Assembly: GCF_900184685.1 (NCBI RefSeq) | Contig: NZ_FXXL01000006.1 | Coordinates: 1,349,504 to 1,413,503, forward strand | DNA from: Butyricimonas sp. Marseille-P3923 | GTDB lineage: Bacteria > Bacteroidota > Bacteroidia > Bacteroidales > Marinifilaceae | Direction: 5' to 3' | Length of the DNA stretch: 64,000 bases | Made by a program: the position numbers and the translations under genes | Shown here: piece after piece, positions 36,701 through 44,664 of the stretch | Numbering within the stretch: the first letter of the stretch is position 1 | How the letters are laid out: each line of letters begins with the position of its first letter | Notes under the pieces: generated by a model | The model's database searches: none | What the model was told of the DNA's origin: nothing | Seen by the model: only the letters and a program-made list of their open reading frames with translations

Positions 36701-37406
36701 CTCCTCCAGTCGTGTTTTAAAGAAAGGCTATCCGATATCTGCCATCTGGTCTTTCTCCTTTGCCGGATTGGATCCCGAAACAGGTTATCCGACGTTTAAT
36801 TACATGGATTTCGAGGAAACGGATTCAAAAATGGACCCGACAGAGTATCTGGTGTATTCCGGTCAGACAGATCCTTACTTTACGGGCGGGTTGAATACCC
36901 GTTTGCGTTACAAGGACGTTTCTTTTGGCGCGGACTTCTCTGTCCTTTTAGGAGGTAAAAAACGGTTGCCAAGTTTGTACTCGGGAGAAAGAGGAAGTGT
37001 ATTTATGCCGGATCCGTTTATCAACGTGGATAAAGAAATTGCTAAACGTTGGCGAGAGCCGGGTGATGAAAACAAGACCAAGGTTCCCGCGATTTACACG
37101 AGCAGCAATTTTAGTGATTATTGGGTAAAGAGACCGGATGGAGGTAGTTCGAATATGTATGAGATGTGGGATAAATCCGATTTCCGGGTAGTTAGTGCCT
37201 CTTTCCTGCGTTGTACCCAGATGTCATTGACATGGCGTGTTTCCGGGGAATGGTGTAAGAAACTTTATTTGACCAATTTGTCTATCAGTGCTTACGTGAA
37301 CAATGTATTTGTGATTGCCAGCAAGAAATTCAACGGTTTCGATCCGGAATTGGGGAACAGTGTCATGCCTCGTACTTATTCTTTGGGAATTAATATTGGA
37401 TTTTAA
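33759..37406 (+). CDS. SusC/RagA-type TonB-dependent transporter with STN domain, locus 3
   Basis: A 1215-residue receptor: signal peptide after a 24-residue basic leader (cleavage near GNGFSQ), STN at about 48-125, carboxypeptidase-like domain at about 138-215 (ISGVVKDTEGLPLPGVTV), plug at about 225-370 (VLKDASATAIYGSKASNG) and barrel to the terminal Phe. It resembles the locus 2 transporter closely in the plug, so loci 2 and 3 probably arose by duplication. The ligand is unknown. Confidence 0.93.
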   Translation: MEKNQKEGPEPLRYRSWKLYTVMRLTLLMNVFFVLFSFGNGFSQKRVTIDLGETTIKEALVEFQRQTNKIVIYSDEHLANDQRVVLNCKDVELEECLKLILKGSGMTYRFEDDYILIVPLKVSEQDSTKTVAKVVISGVVKDTEGLPLPGVTVLLKGMKLGTSTNSKGEFTLEIPKVKDKEIRLVFSFIGLRTKEVIYKENEQKTPWVIVMEEDIRQLGEVTVSTGYQTVNRKDMVGAYTTVRASDIMQPVYTSVDQMLQGRVAGMIVMNTSSRVGTNPKIQIRGTSTILGNQDPLWVVDGIIQPDPLPLDVSSTMTEDLKNVLGNQISWLNPSDIETITVLKDASATAIYGSKASNGVIVITTKKSKTDRLSVNYTANFSFKQKPSYGMFNMMNSCERIDYSKEAYENGGRFIAEPVAQTSSYEGLMRLVASKEITIEEYGTYLERLETVNTDWFDILTQNGFSHNHNLSLMGGSEKVTYNLSFNFSDDQGQEIGNSAKKMGLRLRVGAQLLKNLNVDASVILARGDNRTFGPGVNPMEYAKSTSRALPAYDENGAPLYYLRSNPYAPAGKDILYSYNFENERDNSYAKAFNMNTNASLNLNWDVTSWFRYELVLGYTEVSNTSKSFAGEQTYHIASKYRGYDYGTAEPGSDEFKSAMLPFGGEYMTSYLSNKSYNIQNKFVFSKTFNEDHRLNAMAGIEVRSEDADGTANTVWGYTPDRGNGLVAPTGLKQLVTAETPKDWGILQALYSGGWKETDQVNNYLSLFATVAYSYKDKYVFNANIRSDASNAFGQDVNKRMDPTYSFGVSWRMAEEPFIKNHISWLNQLNFRATYGVQGNSVNTVSPEMILGRYSTVFKPFNEYGAGIRSLPNPNLKWERTKSWNLGFDLQLFNGITMNLEYYGRSSDAIVAQKIPEEYGISSMNINGGRITNHGVEYSVHFTPFQRKDFAWTIGINSSKNWNKGSSVNEVSTPDLSEYLSGSSSRVLKKGYPISAIWSFSFAGLDPETGYPTFNYMDFEETDSKMDPTEYLVYSGQTDPYFTGGLNTRLRYKDVSFGADFSVLLGGKKRLPSLYSGERGSVFMPDPFINVDKEIAKRWREPGDENKTKVPAIYTSSNFSDYWVKRPDGGSSNMYEMWDKSDFRVVSASFLRCTQMSLTWRVSGEWCKKLYLTNLSISAYVNNVFVIASKKFNGFDPELGNSVMPRTYSLGINIGF

Positions 37407-37417
37407 AATGGAAGTTT

Positions 37418-38959
37418 ATGAAAAAGATGATGTTATATTTTTGGGGAATACTGCTCGTGTGTGCTTCTTGCAGTGATTTTTTAGAGCCGAGATCAAACAC
37501 GCAATTTATACCGGAAGATGTTTCCGCTTTGCGGGAACTGATGATTGCGGAGGTATATACGCTGAATATTGCCATGGCCGGACCTTTGGTGCTTTTGGAT
37601 GACGATGTTGACGGGGGCGAATTTATAGAGGGAAGGACAAGTGCGGTTGAAGGTCCCTTGGCTGCTTTTAGTTGGCAACCCGATATGTTTGAGATATTTG
37701 GAGCCGCGGGTATGAGTGACCAATGGTTTGCCCTGTGGAGAGACGGGTATAGCAGGATATTAGGGTGTAATGCCGTGCTTGATTATGTCGATGATGTAAA
37801 TGGCCTTGAAGAGACTAGAAATGAGCTGAAAGCACAGGCTTTTACTATGCGTGCCTTTAATTATTTGTATATCGTGAATATATTCGGGGCCCCTTATTCT
37901 TATGATAAAAAAGCATTGGGCGTTCCGTTAAAACTGAATAGTAATATCGAGGAATCGTTGATGTCCCGGAATACGGTGGAAGAATGTTACGCCCGCATCG
38001 AGAAAGATTTGTTGGAGGCAGAACGACTGTATTTGACTATACCTGTGGAAAAACGATGGAGACCGGACTATAAAGCCAGTCTGCCGATGGCGCAATTGTT
38101 ATTGTCCCGCGTGTACCTTGAAATGGAGAATTGGGAACAAGCTCACAAGTACGCGGAAAAGGTGATTTCCGATTACGCTTTTCGGTTGAAGGATTTGAAT
38201 GAATTTGTACCCACGGAAGACGTACCTTATTATGATTTCTGTAATGTAAATTGCCCGGAGCAAATATTTTCTTATTCTCAAAATGGTTGCTTGACTGTTT
38301 TCCCGACGGAGGGAATACCTAAAAACAGGTGGAATTATGTCGCTTCTCATGGTCTGTTGAAATGTTATTCGGAAAGTGATTTGAGAAAAGACAATTACAT
38401 TATTGATGAACCCGGGTGTAAAAAAGAAGCTCCCGAAGGCATGCCTTGGGATACGTTGGTACGTCGTCCTGTCGGGAAGTATGGTGTGAATTCTAATCGG
38501 AGCGTGATTGAAAGCGCTCAATCTGTATTTAGTCTTCGGGTGGCTGAAGCGTATTTGAATTCTATGGAGGCGGCAGCATTCTTGTACAAGGCGGGAGACG
38601 CCCAAATGCAGACAAAAGCCATGGAACGTTTGGAAGATTTACGCTATATGAGATATCGTAGAAAAGACTATCGGAAATTGAGTGTTTTTTCCGATGCGGA
38701 AGCATTGATCACTTATATCCGTGAAGAGCGTCGCCGGGAACTTTGTTTCGAGGGGCATCGTTGGAATGACCTAAGAAGGTACGGGATGCCGGAAATAAAG
38801 CATCGCTGGAACTTGGATGGGAATCAATGGGTGGAATACACGCTAAAAGAAAAAGATCCTGCTTATACACTTCCTATTCCGGAATCGACACGAACGAGAA
38901 ATTCATCGTTGGTGCAAAATCCTTTAGCCCCCAAGCGGGAAGGTGTAGCTGTGCGATAA
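37418..38959 (+). CDS. SusD/RagB-type surface lipoprotein, locus 3
   Basis: A 513-residue substrate-binding lipoprotein with lipobox VCASCSDFLEPRS. Hallmarks are LKAQAFTMRAFNYLYIVNIF near residue 140 and RRRELCFEGHRWNDLRRYG near residue 437. It lies 11 bp after susC and 22 bp before the third lipoprotein gene, one operon. Confidence 0.92.
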   Translation: MKKMMLYFWGILLVCASCSDFLEPRSNTQFIPEDVSALRELMIAEVYTLNIAMAGPLVLLDDDVDGGEFIEGRTSAVEGPLAAFSWQPDMFEIFGAAGMSDQWFALWRDGYSRILGCNAVLDYVDDVNGLEETRNELKAQAFTMRAFNYLYIVNIFGAPYSYDKKALGVPLKLNSNIEESLMSRNTVEECYARIEKDLLEAERLYLTIPVEKRWRPDYKASLPMAQLLLSRVYLEMENWEQAHKYAEKVISDYAFRLKDLNEFVPTEDVPYYDFCNVNCPEQIFSYSQNGCLTVFPTEGIPKNRWNYVASHGLLKCYSESDLRKDNYIIDEPGCKKEAPEGMPWDTLVRRPVGKYGVNSNRSVIESAQSVFSLRVAEAYLNSMEAAAFLYKAGDAQMQTKAMERLEDLRYMRYRRKDYRKLSVFSDAEALITYIREERRRELCFEGHRWNDLRRYGMPEIKHRWNLDGNQWVEYTLKEKDPAYTLPIPESTRTRNSSLVQNPLAPKREGVAVR

Positions 38960-38981
38960 TGTATAATTTAAAACATCGATT

Positions 38982-39935
38982 ATGAAAATGAGATATTTAT
39001 TGTTGTTGATCACGGGACTAAGTCTTTTTTTAGGCGGTTGTTACGATGAAGACAAGGCAGTGCCGTCCGGGGATTATTCTCCCGTGCGTTTTGAATTCCC
39101 GCAGGGGAGTGAATCGTGGGATAAACTTTTTGAGCAAATGTATGATGATTTTGGTATTTGCGTGATTTATAAGGATTTTACACCGGGAGATTTGAATAAA
39201 AACTGGACGATCTCTGCCGGTGGAGATTGGACCGGACATCCGGTTCCAGATGACCATATGCCGAAATACGAGGATTTGTTAAAGAATTATTTGGTTCCTT
39301 TCTTGGGGAAAAAAGAGATCGTGGAGGCATGTTCCCCGCTCTATCTTTATTTGGCTGAAGATTTAGGGGGATCTTATGCTTCTTACGGTGATAATGTTGG
39401 AGTTAATCTGAATGGTTTGGATTTTTGGGCAATAGGTTTACTTGATACAATAAAATTTATCTTTGATATTCCTGGTATAGAGGATTTTAGGCACGGGCTT
39501 GTACATTCCGTGTATAATAAAATTGTTGAAAATAGTGTGGTGAAAAATCTTATCACTGAGCCAGTTGGCTTTCAAGCAGGAATAGATTATAAAACGGAAA
39601 TTGAAAAGGAGAATCCCGAAGATCCGAATTACTATATGAATCGTGGTTTTGTTGGATATATTACTTGTATGACATCTATGTGTTGTATGTTTAATTGGAG
39701 TGATTATTGGTACGGGAATATAGAACAGATTGTCACGGCGAAAGGAGGAGATTTTATGATGTTCACCCGTGCGGCAATGCGTTGGACGAAAGAAGAGTTT
39801 GAGGAGAAATTCCCACCCGAAAAATATCCTCTGGTAAACGCACGCTACAAGATGGTCGTCGAACAATTTAAGAATTACGGGTTTGACTTGCCGGGATTTG
39901 CAAAGAAAGTAAAGGAATTACCTACACCATTCTAA
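38982..39935 (+). CDS. Outer-membrane lipoprotein, metallopeptidase-like without HExxH, locus 3
   Basis: A 317-residue lipoprotein (lipobox LFLGGC). The early segment WDKLFEQMYDDFGICVIYKD and the last helix (NARYKMVVEQFKNYGFDLPG) parallel the locus 1 and locus 2 products. Where HExxH would be expected the sequence is RHGLVHSVYNKIV: two His remain but the Glu and the spacing are lost. This is the best of the three for judging descent from a metallopeptidase. It is the last gene of locus 3. Confidence 0.65.
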   Translation: MKMRYLLLLITGLSLFLGGCYDEDKAVPSGDYSPVRFEFPQGSESWDKLFEQMYDDFGICVIYKDFTPGDLNKNWTISAGGDWTGHPVPDDHMPKYEDLLKNYLVPFLGKKEIVEACSPLYLYLAEDLGGSYASYGDNVGVNLNGLDFWAIGLLDTIKFIFDIPGIEDFRHGLVHSVYNKIVENSVVKNLITEPVGFQAGIDYKTEIEKENPEDPNYYMNRGFVGYITCMTSMCCMFNWSDYWYGNIEQIVTAKGGDFMMFTRAAMRWTKEEFEEKFPPEKYPLVNARYKMVVEQFKNYGFDLPGFAKKVKELPTPF

Positions 39936-39965
39936 GTTTCTGGAAGATTTATTTTCTCCGGTTAG

Positions 39966-40003
39966 AAAACAGGGGGATCGTGTGTCGGTCTTCCTGTTTT
40001 TAC
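39966..40003 (+). terminator. Probable terminator ending locus 3
   Basis: AAAACAGG (39966-39973) pairs with CCTGTTTT (39993-40000) over a 19-nt loop, followed by TTTT-rich sequence. The stem is short. The rest of the 179-bp gap to the next gene shows no clear promoter. Confidence 0.55.
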
Positions 40004-40114
40004 TTTTTGCCACTTTGTCAGTTCTCGTGTAACTATGCGTCATTTTCAGACGTATATTACAAGTTGGTACATGGTTTGTATTAACATATTACAGAATGTA
40101 TAAATTATAAAAGT

Positions 40115-41029
40115 ATGGCCTATATAGATTACTATAAGATTTTAGGAGTTGATAAAAGTGCTTCGCAGGATGCCATCAAGAAGGCTTTTAAAAAGTTGGC
40201 CAGAAAGTATCACCCGGACTTGAACCCGGATGACCCGAATGCCAAGCTACGTTTTCAAGAGATAAACGAGGCAAACGAAGTATTGGGCGATCCGGAGAAA
40301 CGGAAAAAGTATGACCAATACGGGGAAAACTGGAAACATGCCGATGAGTTCGAGGCTCAAAGGCAGCGCCAGCAACAGCAAGGCGGCGGTTTCGGTGGCG
40401 GCGGTGGTGCTTACTGGTCGTCGGAAGGCGGTTTTTCCGGCATGGGGGGTGACGGGGAGTTCTCGGACTTCTTCGAATCCTTGTTCGGTTCCCGTCGTGG
40501 CGGAGGGCGTTCTGCCGGATTCCGGGGACAGGACTATAACGCGGAATTACACCTGTCATTTCAAGATGCGGCACATACCCACAAGCAGATATTAACGGTA
40601 AACGGAAAGAATATAAGGATCACCGTTCCCGCGGGAGTGGCGGACGGGCAGGCCATCAAGTTGAAGGGACAAGGCGCTCCCGGCGTGAATGGCGGTCCGG
40701 CAGGAGATTTGTATATCACTTTCGTGATAGCCGAAGACCCCGTGTTCAAACGCTTGGGGAATGATCTGTACGTGACAGCACCGCTGGATCTCTACACCGC
40801 AATTCTCGGCGGAGAACAAATGGTAGACACCATGGACGGGAAAGTGAAATTGAAAGTAAAACCCGGCACGCAAAACGGGGCTAAAGTAAGGTTGAGAGGC
40901 AAAGGATACCCCGTCTACAAGGAAGACGGCAAGTTCGGCGATCTAATCGTGACTTACTCCGTGCAGATACCGACCGACTTGACGGAGAAGCAGAAAGCGT
41001 TGTTCAAGGAATTACAAGGTCTTAAATAA
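40115..41029 (+). CDS. cbpA: CbpA-type DnaJ-family co-chaperone
   Basis: A 304-residue type II J-protein. The J-domain covers residues 1-70 with the HPD motif (YHPDLNPDD, about 32-34) that stimulates DnaK ATPase. A Gly/Phe- and Gln-rich linker (about 78-140, [13 protein letters not shown]) follows, then two substrate-binding C-terminal domains (about 145-300, ending in the dimerisation region). The DnaJ zinc finger is absent. The CbpM-like gene follows directly, which supports the cbpA name over dnaJ. Confidence 0.92.
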   Translation: MAYIDYYKILGVDKSASQDAIKKAFKKLARKYHPDLNPDDPNAKLRFQEINEANEVLGDPEKRKKYDQYGENWKHADEFEAQRQRQQQQGGGFGGGGGAYWSSEGGFSGMGGDGEFSDFFESLFGSRRGGGRSAGFRGQDYNAELHLSFQDAAHTHKQILTVNGKNIRITVPAGVADGQAIKLKGQGAPGVNGGPAGDLYITFVIAEDPVFKRLGNDLYVTAPLDLYTAILGGEQMVDTMDGKVKLKVKPGTQNGAKVRLRGKGYPVYKEDGKFGDLIVTYSVQIPTDLTEKQKALFKELQGLK

Positions 41030-41041
41030 AACGTGTCAGTT

Positions 41042-41359
41042 ATGCAAACAGATTTGATTATAATTAAAGAATATTGCCGGCAAAGTCATGTCGATCCGTC
41101 GTTTATCATCTCTCTGGAAGAGGATGGATTAATCGATATTCAGGTCGTTGACGGCGAACGTTATTTACCTGTTGAGCAATTGGGAGATCTGGAACGGTTT
41201 GTGCGTTGGCATGAAGACCTGTCCGTGAACATCGAGGGTATCGGTGTCATCCATGAATTGATGGGACGTATGCACGATATGCAACGGGAACTCGACCGTA
41301 TGCGTCGGGAACTTCGCTTGTTCCATGCCGATTACCGGAATACCCCGGAAGAGTATTGA
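41042..41359 (+). CDS. cbpM: CbpM-like chaperone modulator
   Basis: A 105-residue protein with a MerR-like N-terminal helix-turn-helix (IIKEYCRQSHVDPSFIISLE) and a C-terminal coiled coil (GRMHDMQRELDRMRREL). Family knowledge: CbpM binds the J-domain of CbpA and inhibits it. Start at ATG 41042; an in-frame GTG at 41033 is the alternative. It is 12 bp after cbpA and ends at a terminator. Confidence 0.88.
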   Translation: MQTDLIIIKEYCRQSHVDPSFIISLEEDGLIDIQVVDGERYLPVEQLGDLERFVRWHEDLSVNIEGIGVIHELMGRMHDMQRELDRMRRELRLFHADYRNTPEEY

Positions 41360-41384
41360 GAAATTTGAAATAAATAGTGAAAAG

Positions 41385-41420
41385 GCAAAGAGATTTTTGA
41401 GAAAGGCTCTTTGCTTTTTT
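41385..41420 (+). terminator. Intrinsic terminator after cbpM
   Basis: GCAAAGAG and CTCTTTGC form an 8-bp stem with a 14-nt loop, followed by six T residues. Confidence 0.85.
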
Positions 41421-41479
41421 GTTTTTTATTTATATATTTATCAACAATTTTAAGCGTGTGTAACTTTAATGAAAATACT

Positions 41480-42721
41480 ATGACTACTACCCGTTGTTTG
41501 ATAAATAGTTTAATCACAATGCTTTTCTGTATATATGGGGGAGCAGGTATTTCCGGTTTGAAAGCGAGTGTAATCTTTTCTGGAACAGTAGAACGGGACA
41601 CGACCGTGTATCTCGTGGCGGATGAAGCTCCGCGATTCGAAGGTGAATTGGAAACATGGTTGGGTGAAAACATCCGCTACCCTCAAGAGGCGTGGGATAA
41701 CGAGATTGCCGGACGGGTGATTATGGCATTCGTGATAGAGCCGGACGGGAGTATTTCGGGGATCAAGGTGTTACGAGGTGCCCATCCCTCTTTGGACATG
41801 GAGGCAACGCGGGTTATCGGGGCAATGCCGAAATGGAGCCCGGCAAAGATTGGCGGTAAGGCGGTGCGTTTTTACATGACCTTTCCTTTGCTTTTCAAAA
41901 TAGAACAACCGATGGCGGGAGTTCACTCTTACGAGGATTACGTGGCAATGTTAAATCGGGAAGCCGGGATTCCGCTGGATGAAGTGGCTGAAGAACAAGA
42001 TCAGGAAATACTTCAAATTCTGATGGATAGAGAGCGAGTCCGATTCCGTACGGACGCGGAAGCCTATTTGTATTATCGAGAAGATTTACGAAAGAAAAAG
42101 AATGCGGTCACCACTCGTGCGGCAGGGTTACTTGAATGTTATAATTTCAAAAGTGCTAACATAAAAGTTCTGGCGGCAGTATTTGAACAGATTATCGGAC
42201 AGGAATTAGCATTGGTTGAAGGGATTGGAAAGGAGAATTTCATAAAACGATACGCCGCTCTCTCCCCCCGTATCCGGCATCTGCGGATGCAGGAAGAGGT
42301 ACGGTTGAAGGATTGCATGAACGAGCGGGAACATCGTCTGTATTTCACGCGAGAAATTAGTCCTAGAATACAGGCACAGGAAGAAGTTGTCGGCGATTCG
42401 TGTTCGTGTGGTTGTATCTTCCATATACTCTCGCCTCTGACCGCGTATAGGGATTTGAATCACGTGTTAGCAAAAACGCTGATATATCCTATTGTCGCGC
42501 AGGAAAGGAATATTCAAGGGAAAGTCTGGTTGAGCTATACCGTAGGAATAGACGGGAAAGTATCCGCGGTGGAAATTCTGCGTAGTGCGGACCCCGTTTT
42601 GGACAAAGAAGCGGTAAGAGCTCTCAAAAGTATCACATTCCCGGTGCCCCCTTATTGCCTTCTGCACAAGCGTAGAGTGGCGCTTCGTTCGGTAGCTCCT
42701 GTTAATTTCAGAATGCAATAG
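41480..42721 (+). CDS. Exported protein with two TonB_C domains around a helical domain
   Basis: A 413-residue protein from ATG 41480; the frame is open upstream to 41411 but that part overlaps the cbpM terminator. A signal peptide (MTTTRCLINSLITMLFCIYG) is followed by a TonB_C domain (about 45-145, NIRYPQEAWDNEIAGRVIMA and VIGAMPKWSPAKIGGKAVRF), the 146-residue helical domain seen in two other proteins here (148-293, from HSYEDYVAMLNREAG), and a second TonB_C domain (about 318-413, LIYPIVAQERNIQGKVWLSY). A CSCGC cluster joins helical and second TonB_C domains. The next gene, 30 bp downstream, encodes a relative. Confidence 0.82.
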   Translation: MTTTRCLINSLITMLFCIYGGAGISGLKASVIFSGTVERDTTVYLVADEAPRFEGELETWLGENIRYPQEAWDNEIAGRVIMAFVIEPDGSISGIKVLRGAHPSLDMEATRVIGAMPKWSPAKIGGKAVRFYMTFPLLFKIEQPMAGVHSYEDYVAMLNREAGIPLDEVAEEQDQEILQILMDRERVRFRTDAEAYLYYREDLRKKKNAVTTRAAGLLECYNFKSANIKVLAAVFEQIIGQELALVEGIGKENFIKRYAALSPRIRHLRMQEEVRLKDCMNEREHRLYFTREISPRIQAQEEVVGDSCSCGCIFHILSPLTAYRDLNHVLAKTLIYPIVAQERNIQGKVWLSYTVGIDGKVSAVEILRSADPVLDKEAVRALKSITFPVPPYCLLHKRRVALRSVAPVNFRMQ

Positions 42722-42751
42722 ATGATTAGGTAGAAGAAGTTTAATCAATAT

Positions 42752-43717
42752 ATGTTATTTATGGCGTTTGTGATAAAAAGAGAGTGGAAAACAGGGCTAT
42801 TCCTGTTATTCACTTGTTGGTTCACGGGAGTATCGGTCGCGGAAGTTTCCGCTTCGGTCAAAGATTCGCTCTCGTACGAAAACTATTGCAAGATGTTGGA
42901 ACGGGAAACCCGTGTCCCGGTATCCGAAATCCCGAATGACGAGGGAATGAAGTATTTGCAGGAACGAATCAAGGCAATGAAAAAAGAGTACGGGAACGAC
43001 AAGCGGGCGTATGCCGCGATGGTGGAGCAACTTCGGGTACATATCAGGCAGGAGTCCTATGACCATGCAAGGAGATTAATGATTACCGCAAAGTTGACGA
43101 ATACCCGTGTTGATGATTTGGAAGCGGTATGCTATTATTTTAATAGTGAAAAATTGAAGTTGATGAAGGAACTTGGTCCGAAGAATTTTATTTATAATTA
43201 TCTGGTGGCTTACCCGAAATTTGCTCACTTGAAAATTCTACAAGAGGCAAAAATGCGGGAATTCATGAACGAGAACGACCGTCGTCGGCATTTCTTGAAG
43301 AATGTAATGCCCTACACTTTGTCTTATGGGCAGGTAGCAGACGAGGAGATGCTGAAAGATTGTTTTTACGTACAGATGCCGGTATTTGCCCAAGGAAACG
43401 TGATGGCATGGATTTCTCAAAATGTAAAGTATCCCCCTGAGGCAATAAAAATAAATGCCCAAGGGAAGGTTTTTGTCAGTTTCGTGATTGAAACCGACGG
43501 TTCTATCACAGACGTGAAGGTGGTAAAAGGATGCAATCCCTTTTTGGAGCAAGAAGCGAAGCGGGTAGTAAGATGCTTCCCGAAATACATCCCCGCTTGG
43601 TGTCCGATCAAAAAGCGCAGTTTCCGGACAACCTACACGGCGCCGATCAGTTTTCGGTTATCCTCACCCCCTCATTTGCCTGATGCTCTCTCTATGTCCG
43701 CCCGCGACTTACTTTGA
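42752..43717 (+). CDS. Exported protein with helical domain followed by TonB_C
   Basis: A 321-residue protein. A signal-like segment (KTGLFLLFTCWFTGVSVAEV, about residues 11-30) leads to the shared helical domain (40-186; LSYENYCKMLERETRVPVSE to the NFIYNYLVAYPKFAHLKI segment and FMNENDRRRHFLKN), then one TonB_C domain (about 205-305, NVKYPPEAIKINAQGKVFVS). Domain order is the reverse of the product at 30887. It is cotranscribed with the two-TonB_C gene upstream. Its last 46 bp overlap the 3' end of the converging exporter gene. Confidence 0.8.
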   Translation: MLFMAFVIKREWKTGLFLLFTCWFTGVSVAEVSASVKDSLSYENYCKMLERETRVPVSEIPNDEGMKYLQERIKAMKKEYGNDKRAYAAMVEQLRVHIRQESYDHARRLMITAKLTNTRVDDLEAVCYYFNSEKLKLMKELGPKNFIYNYLVAYPKFAHLKILQEAKMREFMNENDRRRHFLKNVMPYTLSYGQVADEEMLKDCFYVQMPVFAQGNVMAWISQNVKYPPEAIKINAQGKVFVSFVIETDGSITDVKVVKGCNPFLEQEAKRVVRCFPKYIPAWCPIKKRSFRTTYTAPISFRLSSPPHLPDALSMSARDLL

Positions 43718-44601
43718 GTCACGAGATACACCCCGGTAAAAACCAGCACGGCAGCCACGGGCTTATCCCACGTGAGGCGGTCTTGTCCCATAAGGATTGC
43801 CAGTGTGGCGGCAACGAGGGGTTGGGCGTAATTGTACATGCTGATTGTTGTCGGGCGGATGCGTTTCAACGCGATCGGGATAAAGAGATAGGCGAGGAAT
43901 GTCGCAGCGAATACCACGTAAAACACGCTTGCCAAAGCGCTGAATGTCGTGTCGGGGGAGAATAGTTTTGCTTCTACCACTTCCTGTATGCTGAACGGGA
44001 ACATGAGAATCGTGGAAAAAAGAAACATCCATTTCATCAACGTCACGGGACTGTAACGTTGCGCGATAGGTTTGGATATAACTAGATACGTGGCGTAACA
44101 GATCACGCTGATAAAACAAAGTAAATTACCCGTCATCGAGCTGCCGGAACCACCCGAAGTCCCTACCGCGTAAGAGTGCCAGATGATCAGCACCGCCCCG
44201 CAAGCCCCGATAAGTACTCCGCTCGCTTTTTTCGCGGTGATCGGTTCTTTCAAGATTAAGGCTGAAATCAACATCACCATCATGAGATTCATCGTCACGA
44301 TCAGTCCCGCGTCGATTGGCGATGTCATGCCAAGTCCTTTAATGAAAGTGAATTGATTCATGGTTGTGCCTAAAATGGCACAAAAAAACAGAATTAATAA
44401 ATCTTTTTTACTTACTTTTTCGTTTAAGACAAACAAAGAGGTGATCCAAAAAGCGAGGGCACCGAATGACATGCGTAGGAACGTGAGCCCGATGGGGTCG
44501 ATCCATTCCGGCATTAAGGTTTTGGCGATCGGAATATTCAATCCGAAGAGAATGTTAGCAGAGAAGATAGCGATGTGTCCGTGCCATTTATCTTTTGTCA
44601 T
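43672..44601 (-). CDS. EamA-family (DMT) inner-membrane transporter
   Basis: A 309-residue membrane protein with about ten hydrophobic segments in two homologous EamA halves (about 8-140 and 152-295). Hallmarks include LRMSFGALAFWI in the first half and PTTISMYNYAQPLVAATLAI in the second. Members export amino acids or small metabolites; the substrate cannot be told. It is divergent from the symporter gene and converges with the TonB_C gene, overlapping it by 46 bp at the 3' ends. Confidence 0.9.
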   Translation of the reverse strand: MTKDKWHGHIAIFSANILFGLNIPIAKTLMPEWIDPIGLTFLRMSFGALAFWITSLFVLNEKVSKKDLLILFFCAILGTTMNQFTFIKGLGMTSPIDAGLIVTMNLMMVMLISALILKEPITAKKASGVLIGACGAVLIIWHSYAVGTSGGSGSSMTGNLLCFISVICYATYLVISKPIAQRYSPVTLMKWMFLFSTILMFPFSIQEVVEAKLFSPDTTFSALASVFYVVFAATFLAYLFIPIALKRIRPTTISMYNYAQPLVAATLAILMGQDRLTWDKPVAAVLVFTGVYLVTQSKSRADIERASGK

Positions 44602-44618
44602 AGGCTGATGTATCTATA

Positions 44619-44645
44619 TTGTCATACGAAAGTAGCTTATTTTTG
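44619..44645 (+). promoter_or_regulatory. Possible promoter of the symporter gene
   Basis: TATTTTTG (44638-44645) fits the -7 consensus; a TTG lies 16 nt upstream, shorter than the usual 19-21. It is placed 20 bp before the ATG of the symporter gene in the divergent 63-bp gap. Confidence 0.4.
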
Positions 44646-44664
44646 TAATATAAACAGTGAGTGT

